The position numbers and the translations under genes were made by a program. DNA of 64,000 nt from Eumeta japonica (taxonomy: Eukaryota > Arthropoda > Insecta > Lepidoptera > Psychidae): assembly GCA_005406025.1 (NCBI GenBank), contig BGZK01000156.1, forward strand, positions 602,619 through 666,618, in the 5' to 3' direction. Numbering within the stretch: the first letter of the stretch is position 1; each line of letters begins with the position of its first letter. The notes beneath the pieces were generated by a model. That model did not search any database. It had not been told where the DNA came from and saw only the letters and a list, made by a program, of their open reading frames with translations. Shown here piece after piece: positions 1-10,251 of this stretch.

Positions 1-52
1 ACGGATCGGGTCAAAGTCCTCGAACAGGAGGCCGCTCGATAATGGATGTGTC
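1..52 (-). CDS. Internal exon, truncated by window edge
   Basis: The minus-strand acceptor reads cctgattcag|GA at position 52, with a branch-like ctaaa about 26 nt upstream. After one nucleotide completing the previous codon (GG+G, glycine), the frame reads THPLSSGLLFEDFDPIR with no stop to the window edge. The other two frames are a stop-containing frame and an Arg/Ser-rich one. GC at third positions is high for this AT-rich locus, which supports coding. The incoming phase fits the 2914-2999 exon, 2.8 kb away. The residues are not diagnostic of a family. The exon continues beyond position 1, so its donor cannot be judged. Confidence 0.5.
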
Positions 53-662
53 CTGAATCAGGACTTCGTATTTTTAGAAACGTTATTGTATCGAATTTTA
101 AAAATATTAAACATTTAATATATTGTCTATAAAAATCTATTATTGAGATATTGCGTCAAAAAGTCGAGTATTATAAAGTTCAACATCAAATACAATAATA
201 TTTTAACTATTTATGATGTACATACTTGGACGCAATATTAAGACTACACATAATATAAAGACTAATAAAATTTTATGTGATAGTCATATGGAGAAGCTTA
301 ATCATAGAGAAGAATATGTAGCGGGATTAGCTAAACACACAGATTATAAATTAAGCCGTTGTCAAAGATTAAAAAAAAAGAGCTTAATTTCCAGATTATT
401 GATAATCAGCATAAACTAGTAATTAACTCGAAATTATGAACTTGAAATCAAGACAAACTCGATTATAAATTTTAAATTCATCCTCGAGTCGAGAGTTCGA
501 CATTTGTAATTTTAAAACCATACTGATTTCAACTTAAGTTTATGATTTTAGACGTAGCACTTGACTATGAATTAAAATTCATGTCTGAGTAGAGATTTTG
601 AAATCAGGCTGAATTAAACTTGAGTACAGTTTGTGAAATTGGGCCATAAAGTCCAGCTCCTA

Positions 663-703
663 CATCCGAAACTTTTTGTTTCGGAGGCTTTTTGTTTCGG
701 ATG
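663..703. repeat. Short inverted repeat with internal tandem copy
   Basis: CATCCGAAAC (663-672) is perfectly inverted as GTTTCGGATG (694-703). Between them lies another tttttGTTTCGGA unit (673-685), so the left arm can pair with either of two right arms. No function is evident. Confidence 0.6.
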
Positions 704-1270
704 GCTTGCGTGAAGGTACGCATCATTCTCTCTTTCACTATCCCCTAGTTTTGGGATGGTGAAACACTTTACAACAACTCAACATAATTAACCAGCAATT
801 CATAAACACTCGCTTTTTTATTAAATCTAACTTGATTCACTCCTTTTGTAAATATGTTCCAATGGGATTTAAATAAGTAGATAAAAACTTATCTAGTTAC
901 CCTTAAGAATATCACACCCTAGATTGAATGACGGTGAACTATCTATAGGTAACAAATTGGATTACAATTTTATCCGTACTATCCGCTCTAGTACAATACT
1001 AAAATTTTAATGTATTTGAAAAATTGCAATACGGCAATGTTATATTTTACATTTGTGAAACGATTGGAGACAGTGGCGTAACCCTTCAGTTTATATCCCA
1101 TGTATAGTTCCTTTTAATAACAACGCCATCTATTGTCCTATTCCTATCCTATTATTTTTAATGAATATAAAAAGAAATGTATGGGTGAAATTTATGTGAG
1201 CTACCTTTCTGTTATAATATTAAACCTCCAGAAAATGATTTTGGAGTTACAATCAATAACAATACGATTC

Positions 1271-1585
1271 TTGCCTGCATCATGCATTAACACGCAGCAT
1301 GCAACCCACCGCGGACCCTCGAATCTGCTTCTCCACTACGAGTCTCTATCCAAATGACTGAATATTGATTCGAGAGGATTGACAGATATCGAACACCTAA
1401 GTAAGTGTTAATTGTTTGATAGTGAGATCGAACACTCAATACTTCTATTGAAGTGTTAGGTGTTCGATATCTATCAATGCTCTCCAATCAATATTCAAAT
1501 CGTTGAACAGGGATTCGTGGTGGAAGAACTGATACAAGGGTCAGCGGTGGGTTGCGTGCTGCATGTTAATGCATGTTGCAGGCAA
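1271..1585. mobile_element. Fold-back (snap-back) element with arms of about 130-145 bp
   Basis: The left arm begins TTGCCTGCATCATGCATTAA and the right arm ends with the corresponding inverse ...TTAATGCATGTTGCAGGCAA. The match continues through ACCCACCGC.GACCC, GAATATTGATT.GAGAG and GATATCGAACACCTAA, so most of the 315 bp folds into one imperfect hairpin with a short centre around 1405-1440. The arms differ at scattered positions, so the copy is not fresh. No ORF of note lies inside. This is the architecture of a fold-back MITE. I could not identify a certain target-site duplication: the flanks share only weak ACG-like similarity. Superfamily unknown. Confidence 0.75.
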
Positions 1586-2913
1586 ACGTCTAATTATGAA
1601 CACCTCACACAATAGAATACAATAATAATACATCGTTGAATACATCAACGATTATAAATTAACCCTGGGAGCACCGAAAGTGGGGACCCTGCAATAAGGG
1701 ACACGATATTCTTATAACGAATAGCCCGTCTCACTGATAATTTTTACACTAATTGCGTTCTCATTATATTGTCGTTTCTGTAACGTTTGTTTTTTTTTTT
1801 TATTTTCTAGGGTATTTATTATGCTTTCTTGAAAAAAAAATTACCAACCGTTGAATACTGTAAAAGAAGTTTACACTTGATGTTTTTTTAGAAAAGGTAG
1901 GTTTTATATGCATAAAAGACATGCCTCACGATCTTTTATTTACGATCAGGATATTTTCTACTTAATTGTCACGACTTTCAAATTAGAAAAGCAAAACAGA
2001 ATGTCAAAATAAAATAAAAATCAGAGACAGATACGTGTAGTACTCGCACGGTTAGTGTTCCGCAGAACAAGTTTTGCATACAGATTTGACATAATACTTT
2101 AATATCAGTTTTAAAATTCGATATAAAACATTCTTAGACGAAAATATTACAAATGCTTATCAGTTGTCAATAAAATATTTACGAAGAGCCGCTATTGCAA
2201 ATTAATTAATGACGCTCACTGACTATAATGAGAGTTGAACACTCGTGGTGGAAAAATTAAAAGAATATAGCAGAAATTACAGTACTTGAAAACCAATAAA
2301 ATGGATTACTTAGAAAGTAATGTTCATCCCTTTGCCTTCGATATATTGGGATAAACTTTCCTTGACCACACTTAAAAAAAATTTATACGGTCTGCGTTCA
2401 AGTCGTCCCAGCGCGAACAACTCACTACCTCTTCATATCAAGTGATGCTTAACTGACAACTGACAATTATCTATGCTCAAATTAACGCATTAGGTACTTC
2501 AGGTAGATCTATTTTTCGAAAAATATGCATCCATTATATTATCTTTTAGCTATTCTTTAACCCAGTGAAAAATAACATTTAACTGCTCAAAAATAAATAT
2601 ACTTAAATATGAAACATATTATAATATAAATTCTTATTTTACAAAAGTTTTTATGTTAATAAAAAAAATTTCCGAAAATAAAATAAAATTGAAAAGATAC
2701 TAAACAAAAAGTTAATTTTCTAATAAAATCCCAGCATGGATTTATAATATTTTTTTATTGTTTTATTTTAAGATTATTTAATAACTACTCGTTCCTGATT
2801 TACACATTACACAGATAATAAGCCCGAAAATAGGAAAAAACTTAATAACGAAAAAGACGTGGGAGAGGAAACGAGATAAACTTTTCCGCGTATTTCACTC
2901 AACAAGGAATTAC

Positions 2914-2999
2914 CCGAATGATTCGATTCTCGGCGCGACAGCCCGGGGCGCCGCCGCCGTCGATGAAATATCCGTTCTCGTATATAGATGGCGTTGTTG
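2914..2999 (-). CDS. Internal coding exon (28 codons), Ala/Pro-rich segment
   Basis: The minus-strand acceptor ttaatttag|CAA is at 2999 and the donor TTCGG|GTAATT at 2914. Entered in phase 0 from the 10140-10251 exon, the frame begins QQRHLYTRTDISSTAAAPR and continues through AVAPRIESF. It leaves two nucleotides (GG) that complete a glycine codon with the next exon. The islet is GC-rich (a run of GCG/GCC codons) in otherwise AT-rich sequence. A second minus-strand frame is also open and GC3-rich (NGYFIDGGGAPGC...). I prefer the first because only it fits the phases of both neighbouring exons. A plus-strand open frame of 131 codons (2918-3313) overlaps it and is probably a by-product of the GC-rich islet. 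Confidence 0.5.
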
Positions 3000-3665
3000 C
3001 TAAATTAAGTTACCATTCCAATTCCATACAAGTTGCTTCTTATTATCAGCATCCTGCCAAACCTTTTGTTCTCACGTGGGCCGCTCGTGTCACTCCGCCC
3101 ATGGTAGAGGAACCGATACGCAGCCACGATGCAGGACTAAGTCAAGACGCTGGTGGCGCCCAAAGCACTAAATATTTTGTACAAATAAGCACAGGATCCT
3201 GTCAGCTGACGACAGTTCAGCCATTTTGTCGTCTGATACACATTCCGCCTCGTCAAATATCAACTACTGCATTTAACGATGTAAAACAGTTCGCTGAACA
3301 AAACAGGGCGTAGTCCGCTAATAGAGCATATATTATAAACTGTATGTTACTGCAATAAATATACAGGCCGGTGAAAGTAACACCAAGTGCACTAAAAACG
3401 TAGGTACATTTCTACCGTCTTCCATTGACTCTGGTTTCAGAAAAGTCGGAACTAGGCTAAATCAAAATCAATGTTTGAATGTTTGAATGTTCAGAGAATG
3501 TTAAAGTAACGAGGTTATAGAACCAGTTGAAAAGTACATAAAATACAGTTAGCATAAAGTACAGGTCTTACTTAGCCCATTACAAAACGATATGGACTGA
3601 TTGACATTGATGAATTTTTCCAGGCTTTATTATATTATAGTATATGACTCAATAGCCCAGTACAG

Positions 3666-3773
3666 TTTCCGTGCGAGTCATCGATTTCATGAATTCAGCG
3701 ATATCGCGGACGGCACCGACCTTCGCGTGCCGCTCGTCAGCGCGCCCTACGTGCACTTTTTGTTTGTGTAGTA
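3666..3773. other. GC-rich islet with open frames on both strands
   Basis: The islet stands out by base composition. On the plus strand, a cccag acceptor-like site at about 3661 is followed by an open frame reading ...EFSDIADGTDLRVPLVSAP to a TAG at about 3771. On the minus strand, a gcacgtag acceptor-like site precedes an equally protein-like frame reading ...AKVGAVRDIAEFMKSMTR. Neither has a fully convincing splice pair. It could be an alternative exon of the host gene, a terminal exon of a nested plus-strand gene, or a conserved regulatory block. Confidence 0.3.
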
Positions 3774-4286
3774 TTTTTTTTTCCTTTTAGACATCATTGT
3801 TATTTATATCAACTGTATTAATATTATTCAACTCTTAAACGCTAGATTTTGACCCAGGTCCAGGATATAATTCAATCGACCAATAAACAAAATATAATTT
3901 ATGCAATTTCGAGCATTCGTTAATAAAGCGTAATCAAAAACAAAATTTTAAATTATGTAAAATGAATCCCTTCATTCTACGAAATCCACTCCCCTAATAA
4001 TCTCCCCCTTGATATACTTTTGCTATTTTCGAATGATTCCGTGTGATTTCTAGGCTTACGTCTAATGCCTTCATATCATCAAAGATGATTAGGATTAAAA
4101 GTGTACTAGCTCGCTCTCTTATTCACATCGCGGTGTATCCCATTTACGTACCAACAACAAATTAAGTTTATGAAAAAATTACAAACGCCCATGTACGATA
4201 ATGAAAAGGAAAAAATCTACCGCATTTTGTATTAACTGTAAAATTCTTAAACAAAATATTTTGGTCGATCCTAATCTAAATATGTA

Positions 4287-4560
4287 TAAATAAAAATCAA
4301 TTGTCACGCGTATGGAAGAGCATCACTTGAGAACCGCTCGGCCGATTTGGTTGATTCCTTTTTTGTTGTGTTCTTAATTGTCAGGACAAGGTTTGTATAA
4401 AAGAAGATAACCCTTTGTATCTGTCTGTTTGTCTGATTATACTGAGTATCTTCGGAACGGCTAAATCGACCACTATGCGCCTTACACTGGAAGGTAAAGT
4501 AGCTAACTGGGCCAGTTTTAGGGTACTTTTTATCGCGATACTTTATAATTCCTGTCTGAA
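4287..4560 (+). repeat. Dispersed repeat (RTE/Helitron-like style), array-associated
   Basis: It carries the 'GAGAACCGCTCGGCCGATTTGG' type of sequence common in lepidopteran interspersed repeats, followed by TTGTCAGGACAAGGTTTGTA. The inverse of this section, TACAAACCTTGYCCTGACAATT followed by ACACAACAAAAAAGGAATC, recurs at 36.74-36.81 kb. In both places the unit is adjacent to a degenerate hexanucleotide array, so unit and array seem to travel together. Confidence 0.55.
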
Positions 4561-4612
4561 AGATATCCTTAAAAGTTGGATAATTTGTTGAAATTGAATC
4601 AAAAGTGGAACC

Positions 4613-4876
4613 GTAATCGAGATCGGGGCCACCATCAGAATCGGGATTAGATCGATACGAAATGAAGGACGAGGAGCGGCAACAGAATCATAAGCGGAAT
4701 TGGAATCGGAAGCGGAATGGAAAGCAGAATCGAGAACGGGCGCAGGATCAGAATCAAAAGCGAGACCGGAACCGAAATTGACAACGGGGCTAGGGGCGAA
4801 AACGAGTGTGGGATCAAAAATGTGACTGGGATCGGAATGGAAAATGATACCGGGAATGAAATTGACATCGATCGAT
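4613..4876. repeat. Degenerate hexanucleotide array (GGAATC-like)
   Basis: Roughly 260 bp of imperfect 6-bp repeats such as GGAATC, CGGAAT and GGGATC. The composition keeps minus-strand frames open and creates a spurious low-complexity ORF rich in Ser, Asp, Pro and Ile (about 4543-4944); I do not annotate that as a gene. Related arrays in the opposite orientation occur at 5.87, 11.1, 36.5, 40.6, 49.0 and 49.9 kb. Confidence 0.7.
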
Positions 4877-5394
4877 AGAAAATCTACGTACATGTTGGTG
4901 CAGCTGTGAGCATTAACTATACGGCACAAGAAAGTACAGAACAATATCTGCCGGGCCAGTTAGTAACAAATAAAACAAATTAAAAATATTGCTTTTAATC
5001 AATGGTATCTTTATTTCTAGCCATTTGTTTTCCACATCCTAAGACCATGGTTCAAGAAACAAAATACGTAAACTTAATCATTTCTGAATACTGTGACGCC
5101 TCGAAGTCATTTTGGATCTTATTAAAATGTTAGTTTCTCAGTCAAATTTTATAATTTTTTGACTAAAATTATTTTTAACAAGTATCTTCATAATACTGAA
5201 TGTTTTATTATTTTACACGCATCTCTTTTCTTCCTCTATAATAACTCCATTCCGAAAGAAATTGTGTCAAGTTTGCTACGTAACTAACAAAATAATAAAA
5301 AAATAACTTTGTCGTCTTTTTCACTAAATCAGTACTGGCAGAGAGTTACAAAATAATTAAACAAATGGAATACACACCCGACTGAACAACTAAG

Positions 5395-5510
5395 TACTTC
5401 GCTTCCGTACACACCGCTCCCACGCGGCCGTCGCTGTGCCGTGTTCGGGGAGCGGGCGGGTGGTCGGCACGCACGCGTTGTGCACGCATCTTTTACGATT
5501 TAAATTATTT
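5395..5510. other. GC-rich islet, possible exon or regulatory block
   Basis: A CpG-rich stretch with all three minus-strand frames open over about 90 bp. No strong splice-site pair was seen, and the host-gene phases do not require an exon here. Confidence 0.25.
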
Positions 5511-5865
5511 TAAATCATCCGTGTGAATGTCACTCGATGGATCATAGTGACCGGCACGGTCTGATTATATAATTGCACAGTAAATTTGCCAGTATCAAAA
5601 GATTGCTCATTTCATTAATTTTAGAGCAACACGGTGAAGTTGACCTAAGAAATTATTTAAATAAAAACAATTCCAATCGATTGTATTGCTTTTGTGCTCA
5701 ACTGTATCTGCATCTTTCTGAGATGCATTTTCTAAGACTCGTAACGTGTTTGCCGATTAGCGAGCCTTTAAACAGGTCAATTTAAGTATTTTGGACAAAA
5801 ACAGTTTAAGATTTCATAGTAAATAACACCATTTTTCATTTTGAGTAATTCAAATTTAATAATGA

Positions 5866-5925
5866 TTATCTCGATCTTGATTCACATTCCGATCACGATT
5901 TCGATATGGGTCCCGCTCTAACAAT
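5866..5925. repeat. Short hexanucleotide array (TCGATT/TCCGAT-like)
   Basis: Reads ATCTCGATCTTGATTCACATTCCGATCACGATTTCGATATGGG, the degenerate 6-bp periodicity seen elsewhere in this window but in the opposite orientation to the 4.6 kb array. Confidence 0.5.
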
Positions 5926-6224
5926 AAACTATTTACATCGTTTATTGTATTCGAAATATTTTTTTTCTATTAGCCCTTTTAAAAGCCCGTCATGTTAAAC
6001 AGATCGTTACTTAAACATAAACGAAAAAAATCGTAATACATCTGTCCACTAAGGCAATTCCAAACATTTTAACCACACAATTCCAAAACCAATTAGAGAG
6101 TACACAGGATTACATTTCAGTGCACCGATAAAAATGTAAAGTGTTTTAAATGAGATTAGTTTACATTTGGTTACTTCTTTTTAGTAATACGGTTTTGTTT
6201 TGATGCCCTCTTTCTCCTTGACAG

Positions 6225-6354
6225 GTTACATATCAATGCTAACATGTATTTCGTCGAAGCAGGCGATCAAGCTAAAGCACAGTTCGTGTTACGGAATTTA
6301 CAATATCGCTACCCTTGTTCGATGAAGCATCAGATCAGGGTCATAAAACATTAA
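6225..6354 (+). CDS. Possible 3'-terminal exon on the plus strand (hypothetical)
   Basis: A very good acceptor (gccctctttctccttgacag|G) is followed by an open frame of 42 codons ending in TAA at 6352-6354. It contains ...NANMYFVEAGDQAKAQFVL... I do not recognise the sequence. No upstream partner exon or poly-A signal was identified. It lies directly upstream of the mariner fossil and inside an intron of the minus-strand gene, so it may be a nested gene, a captured fragment or chance. The splice site is the main evidence. Confidence 0.25.
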
Positions 6355-6384
6355 GCCGTTTTGACCACTACTACCAAGTACTAG

Positions 6385-7324
6385 GTATTTTATTACAAAA
6401 AAGGGAAAATTGTGATACAAGCCGCAAAAAAATGCGACGTTTATGGAACTAATGCAGTGTCGGTAAGATAGCGCAAAACTAGTTCAAACATTTTCACTTC
6501 GCAAATTTTAACGGATTGAAAATGCTTGATCTAGTTTTGTACTATTGTGAAAAAACAGTGCAATATCGGCATATTAATTCTTATGACATAGCTGAAGTGC
6601 TGGGGATTGACCACAAAACAGTTTTGACCCATTTGAAAAAAAAGCTCGATACTTGGGTCTCACACGAAATGAAAAAATCTAATGAATTGTGTACTCACAT
6701 GCGATTCTTTATTGAAACGTAATGAAATCGAATTATTTTTGGATAGATTGATCACTGGTGATGAAAGATGGATTACCTACGACAAGAACGTACTAAAAAA
6801 ATCATAGTAAAAAGATAAGTAAGCTCCAAAGACTATAGCGAAACCCAGATTAACTCGAAATAAGTTGATGATATATGTATGGTGGTATTGAAAGAGCATT
6901 ATTCATTAGGAACTTTTACCGCCGGGAAAAAACCATGAATTCAAATACCTATTGCCAATAGCTGATGAGACTAAAGTCAGAAGTAGACAAAAACGAGGCA
7001 GAATTGATGTTGATCAATTCAAAGAACAGAAAGAGTGCGGTTTTACACCATTATAACACCCGACCACACACATTTTTAGCCATTCAGCACATATTGAAAG
7101 AGTTTGATTAAGAAACTTTAATACATTCACCATATTTAAAGCCCTGACCTTGCACCTATAGATTTTCACCAGTTTCGGTCTCTTCAGAATTCTTTAGGTA
7201 GGTTAACATGAAAAGAGTACTGTCAAAACGACTTGTAGCAGTTTTTGATCAGAAATCCCAAAACTTCTACAACAATGGTATAATGTAATTACCTACAAAA
7301 TGGTAACGAGTTTTTAAAGAAAAT

Positions 7325-7326
<2 letters not shown>
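6385..7326 (+). pseudogene. mariner (Tc1/mariner) transposase pseudogene
   Basis: Mariner transposases cut and paste the element at TA dinucleotides, using an N-terminal HTH pair and a catalytic D,D34D domain. Family hallmarks can be read here across shifting frames. They include the helix-turn-helix piece YDIAEVLGIDHKTVLTHLKK (6571 onward), TWVSHEMKK (WVPHEL-type), RLITGDERWITYD (about 6742-6786, holding the first catalytic Asp), TIAKPRLTRNK, ELLPPGK, a remnant of HHDNARPH, SPYLKP (SPDLAP-type), FDQKSQNFYNNGIM and a final KENGIY. There are multiple frameshifts and in-frame stops, and the N-terminus is eroded, so it is inactive. Terminal inverted repeats were not found. The 3' end runs straight into a (TA)n tract. 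Confidence 0.85.

Positions 7327-7328
<2 letters not shown>

Positions 7329-7378
<50 letters not shown>
7329..7378. repeat. (TA)n microsatellite
   Basis: An almost pure TA run of about 50 bp, starting at the last recognisable codons of the mariner fossil. Mariners insert at TA, so the tract may have grown from, or been the target of, the insertion. Confidence 0.9.
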
Positions 7379-7382
<4 letters not shown>

Positions 7383-7900
7383 GGGTCAAAAAAATCGATT
7401 TTTTTTTGATCCGACACACAAAAACTAGCTGCTAGGTACTTCTAGAAAGTACCTACCAAGTATGAACTCTTAATATTAATGGGGAGACCATTATCATCGT
7501 AGTTTTCGATTTTCAATTCAATCTCATATAAAAATGGCTATATCTCATCAAATAGATTTATGAATCAGTTTTATCTTAATTTTTATAGGAAATTGGATGA
7601 TCTACAAAAAAGGCACCTTGTACTTTTTTCATTAAACTAACAATTTAAAAGATATTTAAGATCAAAGATTGAAGAATTAAAAAGAATTTTTTTTTCTTTA
7701 TTTTGTAAATTATTGGAAAAAAAATATTATCAAATGATTTTCTAGCGTTTTTGGAGGAAATGTGATGATCTACAAAAAGTCTTGTGTGGTTAATCGATTA
7801 TTGTAACCATTTAGAAGATATACGCATTTGAATACCAATGCGAAGTGATTTCAATAGTTTTTTAATGAATATTTATAATTTATCCACTTAAGTCATGAAT
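7379..7900. repeat. Ancient unclassified dispersed repeat
   Basis: It begins GGGTGGGTCAAAAAAATCGA and continues through a small palindrome (GGTACTTctagaAAGTACC), then AAGTACCTACCAAGTATGAA and CTTAATATTAAT. A diverged counterpart with the same order of motifs lies at 52705-53010. Internal phrases such as 'gatctacaaaaa' recur within the block. No coding potential is visible. Similar-looking sequence is at 37.79-38.13 and 55.19-55.48 kb. Confidence 0.4.
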
Positions 7901-8008
7901 TCCGAAAATATTCATCATCCTTTCAGAAAAAATAAAGATTTTCATTCTAAAAATATCAGTAGAATAGAAAGGAAATCCATTTCACTATGCGAAATTTTGT
8001 AATTCAAC

Positions 8009-8043
8009 ACAGTATTGATAGGAAAATTTTGTATCAATACTGT
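8009..8043. repeat. Perfect 12-bp inverted repeat
   Basis: ACAGTATTGATA and TATCAATACTGT are separated by 11 nt (ggaaaattttg). No further context. Confidence 0.6.
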
Positions 8044-9286
8044 ATTGTATTCTATTGATAATTCTGTATTTCATTCATGATTTTAGCTTAATTAATGGAA
8101 AAGATAATCAATAAATCTAAAAAAAAATATCAATTTTAACAATGGAGGCTCGTAACTATACCCATGAATAAACACTTTTTCGTGATACTGAATATCTAGT
8201 TGTATAATCATAATTATTATATTTTATTTTCATTTATGAAACGCACAACAGGCTATACTACTCATGACTAAAATTACAAAAATTCAGTTTTTATTTCCAA
8301 GATAAACTTGTGATGTCATGTAATGTCATACGACAAGTGGCAAACTTAAATGAATTTATATGAAAACAAAATTTTATAAATTCTATTGCATTGATTCCCT
8401 ATGTATCATTGCCTTAAATAACAAGAAAAAAAATACATTGATTTCATATTTCATAACCTTTAATTACGTCAGCCCGAGTTGCAGCATGGACCTTGTTAAA
8501 CTGATCATTCCTATGATAAAAAACGGAACTAAAACGAGAAGCACGCGACGTCGCTCAATGGCACGCCTCGCCAAGGTCACGTGCGGTGGTTTGTTGAACT
8601 TTAATTGAGTCGGGGGTGTGTTTTCTGACGTAAGTTCCAGATTTTAAAATAATTTTACGAAAGGTCTAATGTAAAAACTCTATTTATTTTTGCGTTCTTT
8701 TTTAATACAACATAGAAATAGTAAATTCATTTATAGAAGCATTTTAACGTCTTTCTTTCTTATTTGTTGAATAAATTTTCAGGAGGTCAAAAAAAAAAAT
8801 CAATAAAAGCATCCACATATTAATAAGTGTAATTGACTCGTTAAAAGACCTCAACGAGCACTTAATTTAAATGCTATAGACCTAAGCTCGATTCGGCACT
8901 CGACTCTTAAGGGTTATGGAAAAAAATTTGCATCGCACCCTACACTGTTCACCGCCACCGATGAAAGCATATCGCGTATGCAATCTCAAAGCGCCTTTGA
9001 ATCGAGTACACTTCGCTCGGCTACTACCCTTTAGCTTCTAACGGAGACACGTAGTAGAATCGACGGCTTATCTGCTGACTTGAGAGAAAATTATGCGCCA
9101 ACGAGTAATTTAAGTAGTGACGTGAAATTCGAACACACAATTTATTTAAGCATAAACTTTTATAACTAAGTGAATCTATCGTTATGGTGAAAAATTCGTG
9201 AGATCCTACGAGCTATTATTTCCATTTTCGATGTTTAATTTACCCTTAAATAAAAAGCAAAATTTTCATTAATATACAACAGAATA

Positions 9287-9771
9287 TCTATATATATAAA
9301 AGGCGATGAAACTGTATGTATGTTCCCTATGGATGTCAAAACATCTGAACCGATTTTAATGAAATTTTCAGGAAATCTTCAGATTAGTTCAGCAGACGAT
9401 CCTGTGAAATTTAATAGCGATTGGACCAACACATTTTATTTATAGCTTTATCGGAGGACAAATGAGCATGCGAGCCACCCGAGTTATAGGTGGTCGCCGC
9501 TGCCCACGGAAAGCCACAACTTCGGAGAAGTCCCCAGCCCGTTAGCGACCTCTTTGGTAGGAATATAGATTCTATTCTGTGAGAGTGTGATATTATCGTC
9601 GAGCCGGCCCATTTACGCGCTGCGGCCAAGTTGACCATACCACGGTCCTACTACAATAAATGGCAATTTTGTGTCATATTTTCCCTAATATATATATATA
9701 TATATTTGGCATGGCAAGGCACTGTACGTATAGATATCTGCTAAAACTTCGAGGCCGGGGCGGGTCGCTAG
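9287..9771 (+). mobile_element. Non-autonomous Helitron with nested LINE/SINE-like insert
   Basis: The 5' end reads A|TCTATATATATAAAAGGCGATG, the typical lepidopteran Helitron start. The 3' end reads ...GGCCGGGGCGGGTCG-CTAG|T at 9768-9771. Insertion between A and T without target duplication fits Helitron rolling-circle transposition. There is no Rep/helicase gene, so it would need a helper. The middle (about 9425-9650) resembles a widespread lepidopteran LINE/SINE 3' section (aaatgagcatgcgagccacc...), suggesting a nested or captured fragment, followed by a short TA run (9689-9706). Confidence 0.65.
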
Positions 9772-10139
9772 TATACAATAAAAAGTAAGGCTTTCTAGTA
9801 TTTGTTAATCCAGTTTCGTTAGTCGACTTTTTAAATTTATTAAAAAAAACCAAGCTCTCGTAATGACACTACAAATATAAGTTGTTCAACAAGTTCTGAC
9901 AATTTATTACTAATAAACGACTAAATAGAAGGCAACCATTCATATTTTTATACAAAGTCGATTACACCTTTAAGCATCTGTAAGAAAAAACCAATAACTA
10001 TGTACAATATTACACTATATTATTACACTTGAGTATTACATTTTATACTCTAATCGCTTTTATTCTTCGACCGTTACTTTCGATGGTCGTGTCACCACCA
10101 AACCCACATATCAGCAATCATTTAAGGTTCCGTACTCAC

Positions 10140-10251
10140 ATTGATGCGGTTCTTGGCCCTTTCGATGGCTTTGGAGTCCTCCTTCTCCGGGCTGAAGCGG
10201 CACACCCGCGCTCGCCACCCATTGACGCTTGAAGCCTCCAGCGCCGCTTTT
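10140..10251 (-). CDS. Internal coding exon, supervillin-like W-R-x-R segment
   Basis: The acceptor is ggttgcttacag|A at 10251 and the donor AAT|GTGAGT at 10140, both near consensus. One leading A completes an AGA codon from the previous exon. The frame then reads KAALEASSVNGWRARVCRFS, followed by PEKEDSKAIERAKNRIN, and exits in phase 0. Third positions are almost all G/C, in sharp contrast to the flanks. Joined to the preceding exon it gives S-I-H-E-R-K-A-A-L-E-A-S-S-V-N-G-W-R-A-R, matching a repeat-like motif I recall in supervillin at S, I, E, R, A, L, S, W, R and R with no gap. The C-terminal part is charged and probably helical. This is one of the best-supported exons in the window. Confidence 0.82.

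Larger units (their letters stand above)
53..2913. other. Intron between the 2914-2999 exon and the left-edge exon
   Basis: AT-rich non-coding sequence of 2.9 kb. It holds a small hairpin with an internal third copy of the same motif (663-703) and a long fold-back element (1271-1585). The remainder has poly-A/T tracts and no credible exon on either strand. Confidence 0.5.
3000..10139. other. Large intron of the minus-strand gene, repeat-rich
   Basis: About 7.1 kb of intron. It contains GC-rich islets near 3.7 and 5.4 kb, two hexanucleotide-type arrays, a fossil mariner, a (TA)n tract, an unclassified ancient repeat and a Helitron, each listed separately. There is also a possible plus-strand terminal exon at 6225-6354 and a short plus-strand open stretch at about 8931-9030 (reads ...TATDESISRMQSQSAFES...) of unknown meaning. 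Confidence 0.5.

Noticed and set aside
2918..3313. 131-codon plus-strand ORF
   Set aside because: It overlaps the minus-strand exon islet. It has no splice or promoter context, and the peptide is not family-like outside the islet.
4543..4944. 133-codon minus-strand ORF rich in Ser, Asp, Pro, Phe and Ile
   Set aside because: It lies in a degenerate hexanucleotide array whose 6-bp period suppresses stops; overlapping frames are open too.
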